From Bradyrhizobium sp. (GTDB lineage Bacteria > Pseudomonadota > Alphaproteobacteria > Rhizobiales > Xanthobacteraceae), in assembly GCF_030654605.1 (NCBI RefSeq), contig NZ_JAURXB010000225.1, positions 1-58,057 of the forward strand: a stretch of DNA of 58,057 nt, written 5' to 3'. The translations under genes and the position numbers were made by a program. The notes under the pieces were generated by a model that was given only the letters and a program-made list of their open reading frames with translations, did not search any database and was not told the DNA's origin. Below are positions 19,987 to 27,941 of this stretch, one piece after another. Position 1 is the stretch's first letter. Each line of letters opens with the position of its first letter.

Positions 19987-20505
19987 TCACGACCGGATGT
20001 AGGACCAGCCGGCTTCCTGCAATTCGATGATGCGCCCGGGGCCGCTCGGCACGATCTCGACGCCGCCGATCAGCGTGACCGGACGCCCCTCCTGCCGCTC
20101 CATGCCGAGCTTGGTGGCGTCGCAGACCACGAAGCGGATGTTGGCATTGACCGACTTCAGCACCCGCAGCAGGTCCTTCACCGGTGAGGTATCGGCGCGC
20201 AACATGTGAACGCCGGCATTGTAGGCGACGACTTCGATCGTGAACGCCTCGTTCCGCTCCTGGTAGTATTTTGGCAGGTTGAGCGAGGTCGAGATCAGCG
20301 CCCGCATCGTGGTGGGATCATCGGTGTTGATCGGCAGCACCAGCCGATGCGCAGCGGCCTTTGCAGTAGCCTTTTCAGTTGCTTTGGCCTCCGGCTTTGC
20401 GGGAGCCGCCTGCGATCCCGTCAGCAACAGGGTCACGGCCAGCGGCACCGCGAAGGCCAGCATCAGTCCTGCGGCAACGGTCCATTCACGGTGGGAAAAG
20501 CGCAA
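19987..20505 (-). CDS. DsrE/DsrF-like membrane-anchored protein
   Basis: A 172-residue protein with one N-terminal membrane helix (EWTVAAGLMLAFAVPLAVTLLL), an Ala/Lys-rich linker and a DsrE-fold domain (HRLVLPINTDDPTTMRALI, the FTIEVVAYNAGVHMLR strand, and ANIRFVVCDATKLGM with the single conserved Cys). DsrE-like domains take part in sulfur transfer or thiol handling. The start codon is uncertain: the TTG at 20505 has GAGGTGG five bases upstream, while the frame opens at 20532 and a GTG at 20514 lacks a ribosome site. Its start overlaps or nearly abuts the DoxX stop, so they form one transcript. Confidence 0.8.
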   Translation of the reverse strand: MRFSHREWTVAAGLMLAFAVPLAVTLLLTGSQAAPAKPEAKATEKATAKAAAHRLVLPINTDDPTTMRALISTSLNLPKYYQERNEAFTIEVVAYNAGVHMLRADTSPVKDLLRVLKSVNANIRFVVCDATKLGMERQEGRPVTLIGGVEIVPSGPGRIIELQEAGWSYIRS

Positions 20506-20515
20506 CGCGGCCACC

Positions 20516-20917
20516 TCACAATATTCTGGCAAGCGACGCGAGCTGGCCGCGCTTCACATAGGCAACGATGGCGCTCGGTGCCAGCAGCACCAGCGCCGGC
20601 ACCGCGGTGCCGCCGATCACGAACAGGTGGGCGATGGTCGCGCCGATCATGATGCCGATCAGCAGCAAGGCGCCGAACGCCGCGAGCGACGGCGTCAGGA
20701 TCAAGAACGCCCCCAGCACTTCCAGCGCGCCGGTCAGATAGCGGAACCACTGCCCGAGCCCGATATGCTCGAATTCCTGCACCATCATCGGTACGCCATA
20801 GAGCTTGGCGCCGCCCGCGCCCACAAAAGCAAGCGCGAGCAATCCCCTGATGACCCAGAGACCGACCGTGGGCCAGCGCGATGGCGTCGATGTGGCAGCA
20901 AGTGACATGGATAACAT
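20516..20917 (-). CDS. DoxX family membrane protein
   Basis: A 133-residue DoxX protein of four membrane helices. GLWVIRGLLALAFVGAGGAKL is the family N-terminal helix. Other family marks are FEHIGLGQWFRYLTGALEVLGAFLIL and IGIMIGATIAHLFVIG. DoxX-type proteins act in quinone- or thiol-linked redox at the membrane. It heads a minus-strand set with the DsrE-like and TlpA-like genes and is divergent from an HxlR regulator 124 bases away, which probably controls it. A second ATG at 20908 is possible. Confidence 0.88.
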   Translation of the reverse strand: MLSMSLAATSTPSRWPTVGLWVIRGLLALAFVGAGGAKLYGVPMMVQEFEHIGLGQWFRYLTGALEVLGAFLILTPSLAAFGALLLIGIMIGATIAHLFVIGGTAVPALVLLAPSAIVAYVKRGQLASLARIL

Positions 20918-21041
20918 TGGTTCGAACGGTTTTGCGACCCGCGGCAGACGGCAAGTCCGTGCAGAACCCGCGAAGGCTTTCGATACGCAAAATTCGGGAG
21001 TAAGATGAAAAACACAAGTAGGATGGTTTTCCTGAGGTAGT

Positions 21042-21473
21042 ATGAAAAAGAAGACTATTGAGAAAAACGCCGAGATTTCCGCGTCCGAGCCGTGCGATGG
21101 CCTGATGCCGCAATTCCATCGCGCGCTCGGGGTGCTGGCCGGGAAATGGAAGGGCGAGATTCTCTGGCAGCTGGTTCAGCGCAAGCACCGCTTCGGTGAA
21201 TTGCGCCAGTCGATCCCCGGCGTCACCCAGCACATGCTGACGACGCAGTTGCGCGATCTCGAAGCCAACGGACTCGTCAAGCGCACCGTCTATCCCGAAG
21301 TGCCCCCGCGCGTGGAATACGAGATCACACCATCAGCCCAGGCGCTGAAGCCGATGTTCGATGAGTTGTTCAAATGGTCGCAGGAGTATGGGTTTCCGGC
21401 GGCGGCTCCGCCCAAGGCCTCCCCCCGCGGCGAAAACGAGCACCCGAAGCCGCCACGCCAAAACCACCCTTGA
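21042..21473 (+). CDS. HxlR-family transcriptional regulator
   Basis: A 143-residue winged-helix regulator of the HxlR type, which often sense quinones, aldehydes or disulfide stress through a Cys. The family core is present: FHRALGVLAGKWKGEILWQL, then HRFGELRQSIPGVTQHMLTTQLRDLEANGLV and the wing RTVYPEVPPRVEYEIT. The single Cys (SEPCDGLM) sits at the place of the sensing Cys before helix 1. GAGG lies about four bases before the ATG. Its divergent placement with doxX suggests it controls that redox set. Confidence 0.9.
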   Translation: MKKKTIEKNAEISASEPCDGLMPQFHRALGVLAGKWKGEILWQLVQRKHRFGELRQSIPGVTQHMLTTQLRDLEANGLVKRTVYPEVPPRVEYEITPSAQALKPMFDELFKWSQEYGFPAAAPPKASPRGENEHPKPPRQNHP

Positions 21474-21553
21474 TTTCTAGAGTTGGCTGACCGGCTAGCC
21501 CTGCCGCCTCGCCATACCTATCTTTGACCGAACCAGTGATCCCCGGAGCTTCG

Positions 21554-22993
21554 ATGAGCACACCCGCCAGCAGCCTATCCCCCACAACCTCCCTGCTCGA
21601 CCGCGCCAATCTCGACCGCGATGCCGTCCGCCATCAGGTGGCCCGCGGGCTGGAGGGGGCGGACGACGGCGAGTTGTTCCTGGAATACAGCCAGTCCGAA
21701 GCGCTGATGTTCGACAATGGGCGGCTGAAGCAGGCCACCTACGACACCGCGCAGGGGTTTGGACTGCGCGCGGTCAAGGATGACGCGGTCGGCTATGCGC
21801 ATTCCTCCGATGTCTCGCTGCCGGCGCTGATCCGCGCCGCGGATGCGGTCAATGCGGTGCGGGGCGGCTATAGCGGGAAACTGGCGGCGGCGCCGGGGCA
21901 TACCAATGTGCGGCTCTATGGCGACGAGAATCCGCTGGATGCGCCGGGTTTTGAATCGAAGATAAAACTGCTGGCCGAGATCGACGCCTACGTGCGCGAC
22001 AAGGATCCGCGGGTGCGGCAGGTGACGGTCAGCCTGATGGCGACCTGGCAGGTGGTGGAAATTTTGCGGCCCGACGGCGAGAGCTATCGCGACATCCGCC
22101 CGCTGGTGCGCGTCAATGTTTCCGTGGTGGCCGGCCAGGGCGACCGGCAGGAAAGCGGCAGCAAGGGCTATGGCGGCCGCGAGCCTTACGCCCGCTTCAT
22201 CGAGACCAAGGCGTGGCGCGAGGCCGCCGACGGCGCGATCCGCGAGGCCATGGTCAATCTGGAATCGGTGCCGGCGCCGGCCGGCGAAATGGACGTGGTG
22301 CTCGGCGCCGGCTGGCCCGGCGTGATGCTGCATGAAGCGGTCGGCCACGGCCTCGAAGGCGATTTCAACCGCAAGCAGACCTCGGCCTTCGCCGGCCTGA
22401 TGGGCCAGCAGGTCGCGGCCAAAGGCGTCACCGTGGTTGATGACGGCACCATGGCGTCGCGGCGTGGTTCTCTTTCCATCGACGACGAGGGCACGCCGAC
22501 CAACCGCACCGTGCTGATCGAGGACGGCATTCTGGTCGGCTACATGCAGGATCGCCAGAACGCCCGGCTGATGAACATGAAGCCGACCGGCAACGGCCGC
22601 CGCCAGGGCTATGCCCATGTGCCGATGCCGCGCATGACCAACACCTACATGCTGGCGGGTAGCCGCGACCCCGCCGAAATCCTCGCCTCGGTGAAGAACG
22701 GCATCTACGCCGCCAATTTCGGCGGCGGCCAGGTCGACATCACCTCGGGCAAATATGTGTTCCAGTGCACCGAGGCCTACAAGATCGAGAACGGCAAGAT
22801 CGGCGCGCCCTTGAAGGGCGCCATGCTGATCGGCAACGGTCCCACGGATCTGCATCGCATCACCATGGTTGGCAACGATCTGGCGCTCGATACCGGGATC
22901 GGCACCTGCGGCAAGAACGGCCAGGGCGTGCCGGTCGGCGTCGGCCAGCCGACGCTGCGGATGGAAAAGATCACGGTCGGAGGAACCGGCTAG
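21554..22993 (+). CDS. tldD: TldD metalloprotease subunit
   Basis: A 479-residue TldD, the catalytic half of the TldD/TldE heterodimer that trims unfolded peptides and matures peptide natural products and antitoxins. The zinc motif HEAVGHGLEGD is intact and is followed by RRGSLSIDDEGTPTNRTVLI and GYAHVPMPRMTNTYM. The ATG at 21554 with GGAG at six bases is chosen over one ten codons upstream. The last base of the stop is the first base of the lepB GTG, so the genes are coupled. No TldE partner is in the window. Confidence 0.95.
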   Translation: MSTPASSLSPTTSLLDRANLDRDAVRHQVARGLEGADDGELFLEYSQSEALMFDNGRLKQATYDTAQGFGLRAVKDDAVGYAHSSDVSLPALIRAADAVNAVRGGYSGKLAAAPGHTNVRLYGDENPLDAPGFESKIKLLAEIDAYVRDKDPRVRQVTVSLMATWQVVEILRPDGESYRDIRPLVRVNVSVVAGQGDRQESGSKGYGGREPYARFIETKAWREAADGAIREAMVNLESVPAPAGEMDVVLGAGWPGVMLHEAVGHGLEGDFNRKQTSAFAGLMGQQVAAKGVTVVDDGTMASRRGSLSIDDEGTPTNRTVLIEDGILVGYMQDRQNARLMNMKPTGNGRRQGYAHVPMPRMTNTYMLAGSRDPAEILASVKNGIYAANFGGGQVDITSGKYVFQCTEAYKIENGKIGAPLKGAMLIGNGPTDLHRITMVGNDLALDTGIGTCGKNGQGVPVGVGQPTLRMEKITVGGTG

Positions 22994-23760
22994 TGAGCAT
23001 CGACAAGGAAGCCACGCCGCCGAAGGCGAGCAGCTGGCGCGGCCAGGCCGTGCAACTCGCGGCCATCGTGGCCGTCGTGTTCGTCGCCAAGGGCGCGATC
23101 GCCGAGCCATTCTACATTCCGTCGGGATCGATGGAGCCGACGCTGCTGATCGGCGACGCGCTGCTGGCCTCGAAATATCCCTACGGCTACGGCACCTCGT
23201 CGCTGCCGATCCAGATCAACCTGCCCGAGACCGGGCGGGTGTTCGGGGGCACGCCGAAGCGCGGCGACGTCGTCGTGTTCCGCTGGCCGGGCGACCGCTC
23301 GCAGGCCTGGGTCAAGCGCGTCGTCGGCCTCCCCGGCGACCGCATCCAGATGCGGCAGGGCCAGCTCTTCATCAACAATCGCGCCGCCGCGCTGAAGCCT
23401 GACGGAACAGGACAATCCGAGGACGATGCCGGCGGCGGGCCGGCCCAGCGCTTCATCGAGACGCTGCCTGATGGCGTCACCCACGCGATCTTCAAGATGC
23501 GCGACAATGGCCGGCTCGACAACACGCCGGAAGTGATCGTGCCGCCGGACCGGCTGTTCGTGCTCGGCGATAACCGCGACAACTCCGCCGACAGCCGCGT
23601 CGCCGTGCGCGACGGCGGCGTCGGGCTGTTGCCGATGGACAATCTGGTCGGCCGCGCCGACGCCGTGGTCGGATCCTGGGACCTCGGCATCCGCGGCCAG
23701 CCGGTCTGGACCTGGCTATCCGGCTTCCGCGTCGCGCGGTTTTTCACCGCGGTGCATTGA
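22993..23760 (+). CDS. lepB: Signal peptidase I
   Basis: A 255-residue type I signal peptidase. One N-terminal membrane helix (AVQLAAIVAVVFVAKGAI) precedes the catalytic Ser46 in PFYIPSGSMEPTLL. The general-base Lys108 is in WVKRVVGLPGDRIQ, and the C-terminal box VLGDNRDNSADSR is present. The GTG start has GGAGGA eight bases upstream and overlaps the tldD stop by one base. Probably a second LepB, since alphaproteobacteria usually keep the housekeeping copy beside rnc; that is inference. Confidence 0.95.
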   Translation: MSIDKEATPPKASSWRGQAVQLAAIVAVVFVAKGAIAEPFYIPSGSMEPTLLIGDALLASKYPYGYGTSSLPIQINLPETGRVFGGTPKRGDVVVFRWPGDRSQAWVKRVVGLPGDRIQMRQGQLFINNRAAALKPDGTGQSEDDAGGGPAQRFIETLPDGVTHAIFKMRDNGRLDNTPEVIVPPDRLFVLGDNRDNSADSRVAVRDGGVGLLPMDNLVGRADAVVGSWDLGIRGQPVWTWLSGFRVARFFTAVH

Positions 23761-23767
23761 GAGAAAT

Positions 23768-23871
23768 GCCTCATGGTGAGGAGGCGCTTCTTCAGCGCCG
23801 TCTCGAACCATGAGACCCACATCATCTCATCCTTCGAGACGCGGCGAAGACGCCGCTCCTCAGGATGAGGA
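23768..23871. repeat. Palindromic intergenic repeat, family B copy 2
   Basis: CCTCATGGTGAGGAGGCGC and the inverse-related GCCGCTCCTCAGGATGAGG flank an inner inverted pair, GTCTCGAACCATGAG against CATCCTTCGAGAC. It shares the blocks CTTCGAGACGC and CTCCTCAGGATGAGG with the copy at 6617-6748. It follows lepB directly and may also act as its terminator. Confidence 0.72.
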
Positions 23872-23890
23872 CTGATCGTGTTGCGCACCG

Positions 23891-24379
23891 ATGAACCAAT
23901 CCGAATTCCTCGCTTTGGCCCTTCGCAATCCCGTCAATGCGGCGATAACGGATGAATTGTTCCGGCTCGCTTTGCCGGATGCGTGGCTCGTCTCGGGATG
24001 CCTGGTGCAGACCGTGTGGAACGGGTTGACGAACCGCGCGCTCGACTACGGCATCAACGATTACGACGTGTTCTATTTCGATCCCGACATCTCGTGGCAG
24101 GCCGAGGATGCCGTGATCCGGCAGTTGCAGAACGCGTTCGCCGGGCTCGGTGTCACGGTCGAGGTGCGCAACCAGGCTCGCGTCCATCTCTGGTATCCGC
24201 AAAAGCATGGCCTGCCCTACCCTCCGCTGCGGTGCTCGACCGAAGGCATCGATCGCTTCCTGACCAGGACTACCAAGGTCGGAATCCGTCGCACGCAAGA
24301 CGGTTACGACGTCTATGCGGTGAAGGCGGCGCGCTGGAAGAAATTGTGGCCGGAGCTCACGGTGCTGCCGGCAGATTGA
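23891..24379 (+). CDS. Nucleotidyltransferase-like protein (NTP_transf_6/DUF925)
   Basis: A 162-residue protein of the DUF925 nucleotidyltransferase-like family. The hallmarks are WLVSGCLVQTVWNGLTNRA, followed by the metal-binding NDYDVFYFDPDISW and the strand VEVRNQARVHLWYPQKHG. The C-terminus EGIDRFLTRTTKVGIRR and VYAVKAARWKK matches family members. Substrate is unknown. It stands alone between two palindromic repeats, so it is probably a single-gene unit. Confidence 0.87.
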   Translation: MNQSEFLALALRNPVNAAITDELFRLALPDAWLVSGCLVQTVWNGLTNRALDYGINDYDVFYFDPDISWQAEDAVIRQLQNAFAGLGVTVEVRNQARVHLWYPQKHGLPYPPLRCSTEGIDRFLTRTTKVGIRRTQDGYDVYAVKAARWKKLWPELTVLPAD

Positions 24380-24386
24380 ATTAGCT

Positions 24387-24505
24387 GTCGTCCCTGCGAA
24401 CGCAGGGACCCATACCGCGTGATCCATCGATTAAATAAGTTGTTCGACGACTTTTCGCAGCCCCGACTGCCTGTGGTTATGGGTCCCTGCGTTCGCAGGG
24501 ACGAC
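24387..24505. repeat. Palindromic intergenic repeat, family A copy 2
   Basis: GTCGTCCCTGCGAACGCAGG at the left and CCTGCGTTCGCAGGGACGAC at the right are exact inverse complements over 20 bases, with about 80 bases between. The ends match the copy at 632-752 closely while the centres differ. Confidence 0.8.
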
Positions 24506-24509
24506 AGTG

Positions 24510-25067
24510 CTACCGCACCACGCCCGAGGTAAACCCGGCCTTGCGGCGCGGCGGCTTGATGTCGTTTTTCAGGAAGCAGCGCGCGGCCTTGCCGGCATAG
24601 CCCGGGCGGGCATAGGTCCAGGCGCGGCACTTGTTGTCGGCGGTGCAGGCCGCCTTGCACTCGTCGTCGCCTTCGCCGCCGCCCTTCAAATCGAAATTGC
24701 GGTAGTCGCCGCCGAACCGGTCGATCGAGGTTTCGATCTTGTCGTTCCTCGGCTCGACCACGCCGGCGCCGCGCACGCCGGAAACGCAGCAATTGTCCGG
24801 AGTGCGCGCCGGCACCGTGCTCTTCAGCCAGCACACCGCGCCGCCGTAGACATCGGTCGGATAGCTGAACGTCCATGACCGGCAGCGCCGGTCGCGCTCA
24901 CACAGCAGGGCGCAATCCGCCGGATCGCCCGATGGAACCGGCGAGCGCAGATAGTCGCCGCCCGGACGATCGAAATTGGCCTGGGCCTGGGCGGGTCGGG
25001 TGGCCGTGGTGAACGCCAGCATGGCAAATACCACCAAACACGCCCTGAGCAGGCGGCCTTTCCACAT
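24510..25067 (-). CDS. Secreted protein with two PAN/apple-like domains
   Basis: A 185-residue exported protein. The signal peptide is RACLVVFAMLAFTTATRPAQAQ. Two similar modules follow: FDRPGGDYLRSPVPSGDPAD with CALLCERDRRCRSWTFSYP, and FGGDYRNFDLKGGGEGDDECKAACTADNKCRAWTYARP. Each has the CxxxC...C..W spacing of PAN/apple domains, which bind proteins or carbohydrates outside the cytoplasm. Each module also has a further Cys downstream (VCWLKS, RCFLKN) to close disulfides. Confidence 0.85.
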   Translation of the reverse strand: MWKGRLLRACLVVFAMLAFTTATRPAQAQANFDRPGGDYLRSPVPSGDPADCALLCERDRRCRSWTFSYPTDVYGGAVCWLKSTVPARTPDNCCVSGVRGAGVVEPRNDKIETSIDRFGGDYRNFDLKGGGEGDDECKAACTADNKCRAWTYARPGYAGKAARCFLKNDIKPPRRKAGFTSGVVR

Positions 25068-25170
25068 ACCCTGTCGCTTTCGACTGATTGGACTTTAACC
25101 CGCGGTTCGCGGGCCGCCATTTGATCGCCGTCAACCTGTACGGCGGATGAACGCCGTTCAACAGTCCGAG

Positions 25171-26541
25171 TTAGAAAGCGTACTCGTCGTAGGCCGGTTC
25201 CACCGAGCCATGCCAGGGGCCATTGAATTTCTCCAGCATCTCCTCGGCGGGGGTGTGGCCGGAATCGATAATCCGCTCCAGCGGCTCGAGGTGCCGGCTC
25301 TCGTCACGGCCGAGGTGATCGACGCGCTCACGCCGCCGCAGGCCCGAATGCGCCAGCGCCACGCATTCCTTGGCGATTTCGAACAGATAGCGGTCGCGGA
25401 TCCTGGCCTTGAAGCCGAAGCGCGGCACGTCGTCGCGCAGCGCCTGGCGCTCCGCGGCGTTCCAGTGCTTCACGAGGTCCCAGGCGGCGTCGAGGCTGGT
25501 GTCGTCATAGAGCAATCCGACCCAAAACGCCGGCAGCGCCGGCAGCCGCCCCCACGGCACGCCGTCGGCGCCGCGCATTTCCAGGTAGCGCTTCAGCCGC
25601 ACCTCGGGAAAAATCGTCGACAGGTGGTTGGCCCAGTCCGACAGCGTCGGCCGCTCGCCGGGGAACGAATTGTTGCGTCCGTCGAAAAAGGCCCGGAACG
25701 ACGAACCGGAGACATCGATATATTCGTCGCCGCGCTTGACGAAATACATGGGCACGTCGAGCGCGTAGTCGACCCAGCGCTCGAACCCCATGCCGTCCTC
25801 GAACGCCCACGGAATCATCCCCGACCGCGCATTGTCGGTATCGCGCCAGATCTCGGAGCGGAACGACTGGAAGCCGTTGGGCTTGCCCTCGGTGAACGGC
25901 GAATTGGCGAACAGCGCGGTCGCGATCGGCTGCAGGGCGACCGACACCCTGAGCTTCTTGACCATGTCGGCTTCCGACGAGAAGTCGAGATTGGTCTGCA
26001 CCGTGCAGGTCCGGTACATCATGTCGAGACCGTACTGGCCGACCTTCGGCATGTAGTTGGTCATGATCTTGTAGCGGCCCTTGGGCATCATCGGAATCTG
26101 TGCCCGCGACCATGACGGCGTCATGCCGAGCCCGAGAAAGCCGATACCCAGCGGCGTTGCGACCTCGCGCACCTGCGCCAGATGCGCCATCAGCTCGGAC
26201 TGGGTCTGGTGCACGGTTTCGACCGGCGCGCCTGACAGCTCGAACTGCCCGCCGGGCTCCAGCGAGATCGCGCCGCCGCCGGTGACGTCGTATAGACCGA
26301 TGATGTTGCCGCGCTCCATGATCGGCTCCCAGCCGAGCAGGAGTTGCATGCCCTCCAGCACGGCGCCGATGCCGCGCGGGCCCTCGTAAGGCACGGGATG
26401 GTGCCCCTGCAGCGTGAACGGGGTTTTTTCGTGCTCGGTGCCGATCCGGAATTCGGAAGGAGGCTTCACGCCCGCCGCCAGCCAGGCCACCAGTTCGTCG
26501 CGCGACGCCAGCGGCGTCATATCGATCTGATCACGCGCCAT
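25171..26541 (-). CDS. gshA: Glutamate-cysteine ligase (plant/alphaproteobacterial type)
   Basis: A 456-residue gamma-glutamylcysteine synthetase of the plant-like GCL2 type, first step of glutathione synthesis. Recognised segments are FRIGTEHEKTPFTL, GAISLEPGGQFELSGAP with the metal-binding Glu, TCTVQTNLDFSSE, and SSFRAFFDG. The ATG at 26539-26541 (MARDQIDMTPL) is the usual family start. Nearby lies a glutathione S-transferase with its MarR regulator, so glutathione supply and use are neighbours here. Confidence 0.95.
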   Translation of the reverse strand: MARDQIDMTPLASRDELVAWLAAGVKPPSEFRIGTEHEKTPFTLQGHHPVPYEGPRGIGAVLEGMQLLLGWEPIMERGNIIGLYDVTGGGAISLEPGGQFELSGAPVETVHQTQSELMAHLAQVREVATPLGIGFLGLGMTPSWSRAQIPMMPKGRYKIMTNYMPKVGQYGLDMMYRTCTVQTNLDFSSEADMVKKLRVSVALQPIATALFANSPFTEGKPNGFQSFRSEIWRDTDNARSGMIPWAFEDGMGFERWVDYALDVPMYFVKRGDEYIDVSGSSFRAFFDGRNNSFPGERPTLSDWANHLSTIFPEVRLKRYLEMRGADGVPWGRLPALPAFWVGLLYDDTSLDAAWDLVKHWNAAERQALRDDVPRFGFKARIRDRYLFEIAKECVALAHSGLRRRERVDHLGRDESRHLEPLERIIDSGHTPAEEMLEKFNGPWHGSVEPAYDEYAF

Positions 26542-26637
26542 GCAAATTCCGGATGTGGGGCGCTGCAAACGAACGCGCGCGGTGTCGGGGGTATCCGCGG
26601 ACCAACCGGCCCGGGAATACTTGCGGAGAAAATGATA

Positions 26638-27126
26638 TCATCGGGCGGGCGCGCCGTCTCTCGCGGCGAGCGCTTGGGCCTCGCCGCAGGAGCAGCCCAG
26701 CCGGTCGAGCAGTCCGCAGAGCCTGACGGCATCCGCATCGGACAATTTCGAGCCGACGTGTTTTTCGATCGCGGCGGAATAAGCGTTCCACATCTTCTTC
26801 TGCAGCTCTCGCCCCGCCTCGGTAATCTCGACGAACTGGCCGCGCTTGTCGATCTTGCATTCGCGGCGCGCCGCCAGTCCCTCGTCCACCAGCCGGTCGA
26901 TCAGCCGCGACGTCGAGTACTGCGGAATCAGCATCTGCTTTTCCAGCTCGACCGGGCGCATTTCGCCCGTCGGCGCCCGCGACAGTTCGAGCAGCGCGTC
27001 ATACCAGGCCAGCGGCGGATAGCCGGCCTTCTTCAGCTCCTGCTCGACGGCATCGAGCACCCGGCTCTGCACCCGCATCAGGCGGATCCAGGCGGCGGTC
27101 GCCTCGGTCGATGGTTTGCGCTTCAT
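26638..27126 (-). CDS. MarR-family transcriptional regulator
   Basis: A 162-residue winged-helix MarR protein. The DNA-binding part reads RPVELEKQMLIPQYSTSRLIDRLVDEGLAARRE, then the wing CKIDKRGQFVEITEAGREL. Three Cys lie near the C-terminus and wing (ECKIDK and LGCSCGE), possible redox or electrophile sensors. Start ATG 27124-27126; a GTG four codons upstream is possible. It is divergent from the GST gene across 129 bases that hold two near-identical operator palindromes, so it very likely represses both itself and gst. Confidence 0.92.
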   Translation of the reverse strand: MKRKPSTEATAAWIRLMRVQSRVLDAVEQELKKAGYPPLAWYDALLELSRAPTGEMRPVELEKQMLIPQYSTSRLIDRLVDEGLAARRECKIDKRGQFVEITEAGRELQKKMWNAYSAAIEKHVGSKLSDADAVRLCGLLDRLGCSCGEAQALAARDGAPAR

Positions 27127-27151
27127 GGTCCAGCCCACAATGTCACGGGAG

Positions 27152-27181
27152 AGTGTACCGCACTAAATGCACCTGCATCAA
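27152..27181 (-). promoter_or_regulatory. marR promoter overlapping operator O1
   Basis: On the minus strand TTGATG (27176-27181) and TACACT (27152-27157) are 18 bases apart. The operator half AAATGCACCTGCAT (27165-27178) lies inside the spacer and covers part of the -35 box. Confidence 0.55.
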
Positions 27182-27183
27182 TC

Positions 27184-27211
27184 TTGACTATTTCATGCAG
27201 ATGCATTTAAT
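27184..27211 (+). promoter_or_regulatory. gst promoter overlapping operator O2
   Basis: TTGACT (27184-27189) and TTTAAT (27206-27211) are 16 bases apart, 44 bases before the gst start. ATGCAGATGCATTT (27195-27208) fills the spacer and reaches into the -10 box. It is the inverse complement of O1 (27165-27178) with one mismatch. Each operator is itself a near palindrome (ATGCA-N-TGCAT type), as MarR dimers require. Confidence 0.6.
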
Positions 27212-27255
27212 CCCCCGGTCCCGTATATCCAATAATCCAAGGGAAGGAAAACCCC

Positions 27256-27873
27256 ATGAAACTCTATTATTCCCCCGGCGCCTGCTCGCTTTCGCCCCAT
27301 ATCGCGCTGCTTGAAGCCGGTTTGCCCTACGATCTGGTCAAGGTCGATCTGAAGGCCAAAAAGCTCGAAAACGGAGACGATTTCCTCGGCATCAACCCCA
27401 AGGGCCAGGTGCCGACGCTGGTGCTGGACAGCGGCGAGGTAGTGACCGAAGGCCCCGTCATCGTCCAGATGATCGCCGACAAGGTTTCGGGCAAGAATCT
27501 GGCGCCCGCCCGCGACAGCGCCGAGCGCTACAAGCTGCAGGAGTGGCTCACCTACATCAATTCGGAGGTGCACAAGAATTTCGGTCCGATGTTCTCACCG
27601 GTGCTGGCCGACGACGCCAAGGCGTTCTTCAAGGACCGCGTAATGGGCAAATTCAAGTACCTCGACGGCGCGCTGGCCGGCAACGACTACCTGATGGGCA
27701 AGCAGTTCACCGTCGCCGACGGCTATCTGTTCACGATGCTGTCCTGGGCCGAGCGGATGAAGTTCGACCTCGCCGCGCTGCCGAACCTGCTGGCCTACAA
27801 GGCCAGGGTCGGCGCCCGGCCGGCGGTGCAGGCCGCGCTGACCAAGGAAGGCCTGATGAAGGCGGCGGCGTAA
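27256..27873 (+). CDS. Glutathione S-transferase, beta class
   Basis: A 205-residue GST. The N-terminal thioredoxin-like domain starts MKLYYSPGACSLSPHIALLE, with the beta-class Cys10 that forms a mixed disulfide with glutathione. The cis-Pro glutathione loop is GQVPTLVLDSGEVVTEGPVI. The helical domain includes YLMGKQFTVADGYLFTMLSWA with the N-capping Asp. AAGGAAAA precedes the ATG. Regulation by the divergent MarR protein is strongly suggested by the operator pair, and an intrinsic terminator follows. Confidence 0.94.
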   Translation: MKLYYSPGACSLSPHIALLEAGLPYDLVKVDLKAKKLENGDDFLGINPKGQVPTLVLDSGEVVTEGPVIVQMIADKVSGKNLAPARDSAERYKLQEWLTYINSEVHKNFGPMFSPVLADDAKAFFKDRVMGKFKYLDGALAGNDYLMGKQFTVADGYLFTMLSWAERMKFDLAALPNLLAYKARVGARPAVQAALTKEGLMKAAA

Positions 27874-27897
27874 GGCTGCAGAGGTAGCGACAAGATG

Positions 27898-27927
27898 AAG
27901 GGCCGGATCGACGATCCGGCCCTTTCC
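27898..27927. terminator. Bidirectional intrinsic terminator (gst / FAD oxidoreductase)
   Basis: AAGGGCCGGATC and its inverse complement GATCCGGCCCTT enclose a three-base loop, with T and A runs at the two ends. It lies between the convergent ends of gst (27873) and the amino-acid oxidoreductase gene (27942) and can serve both. Confidence 0.85.
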
Positions 27928-27941
27928 GTCTGGCGGGCCGC

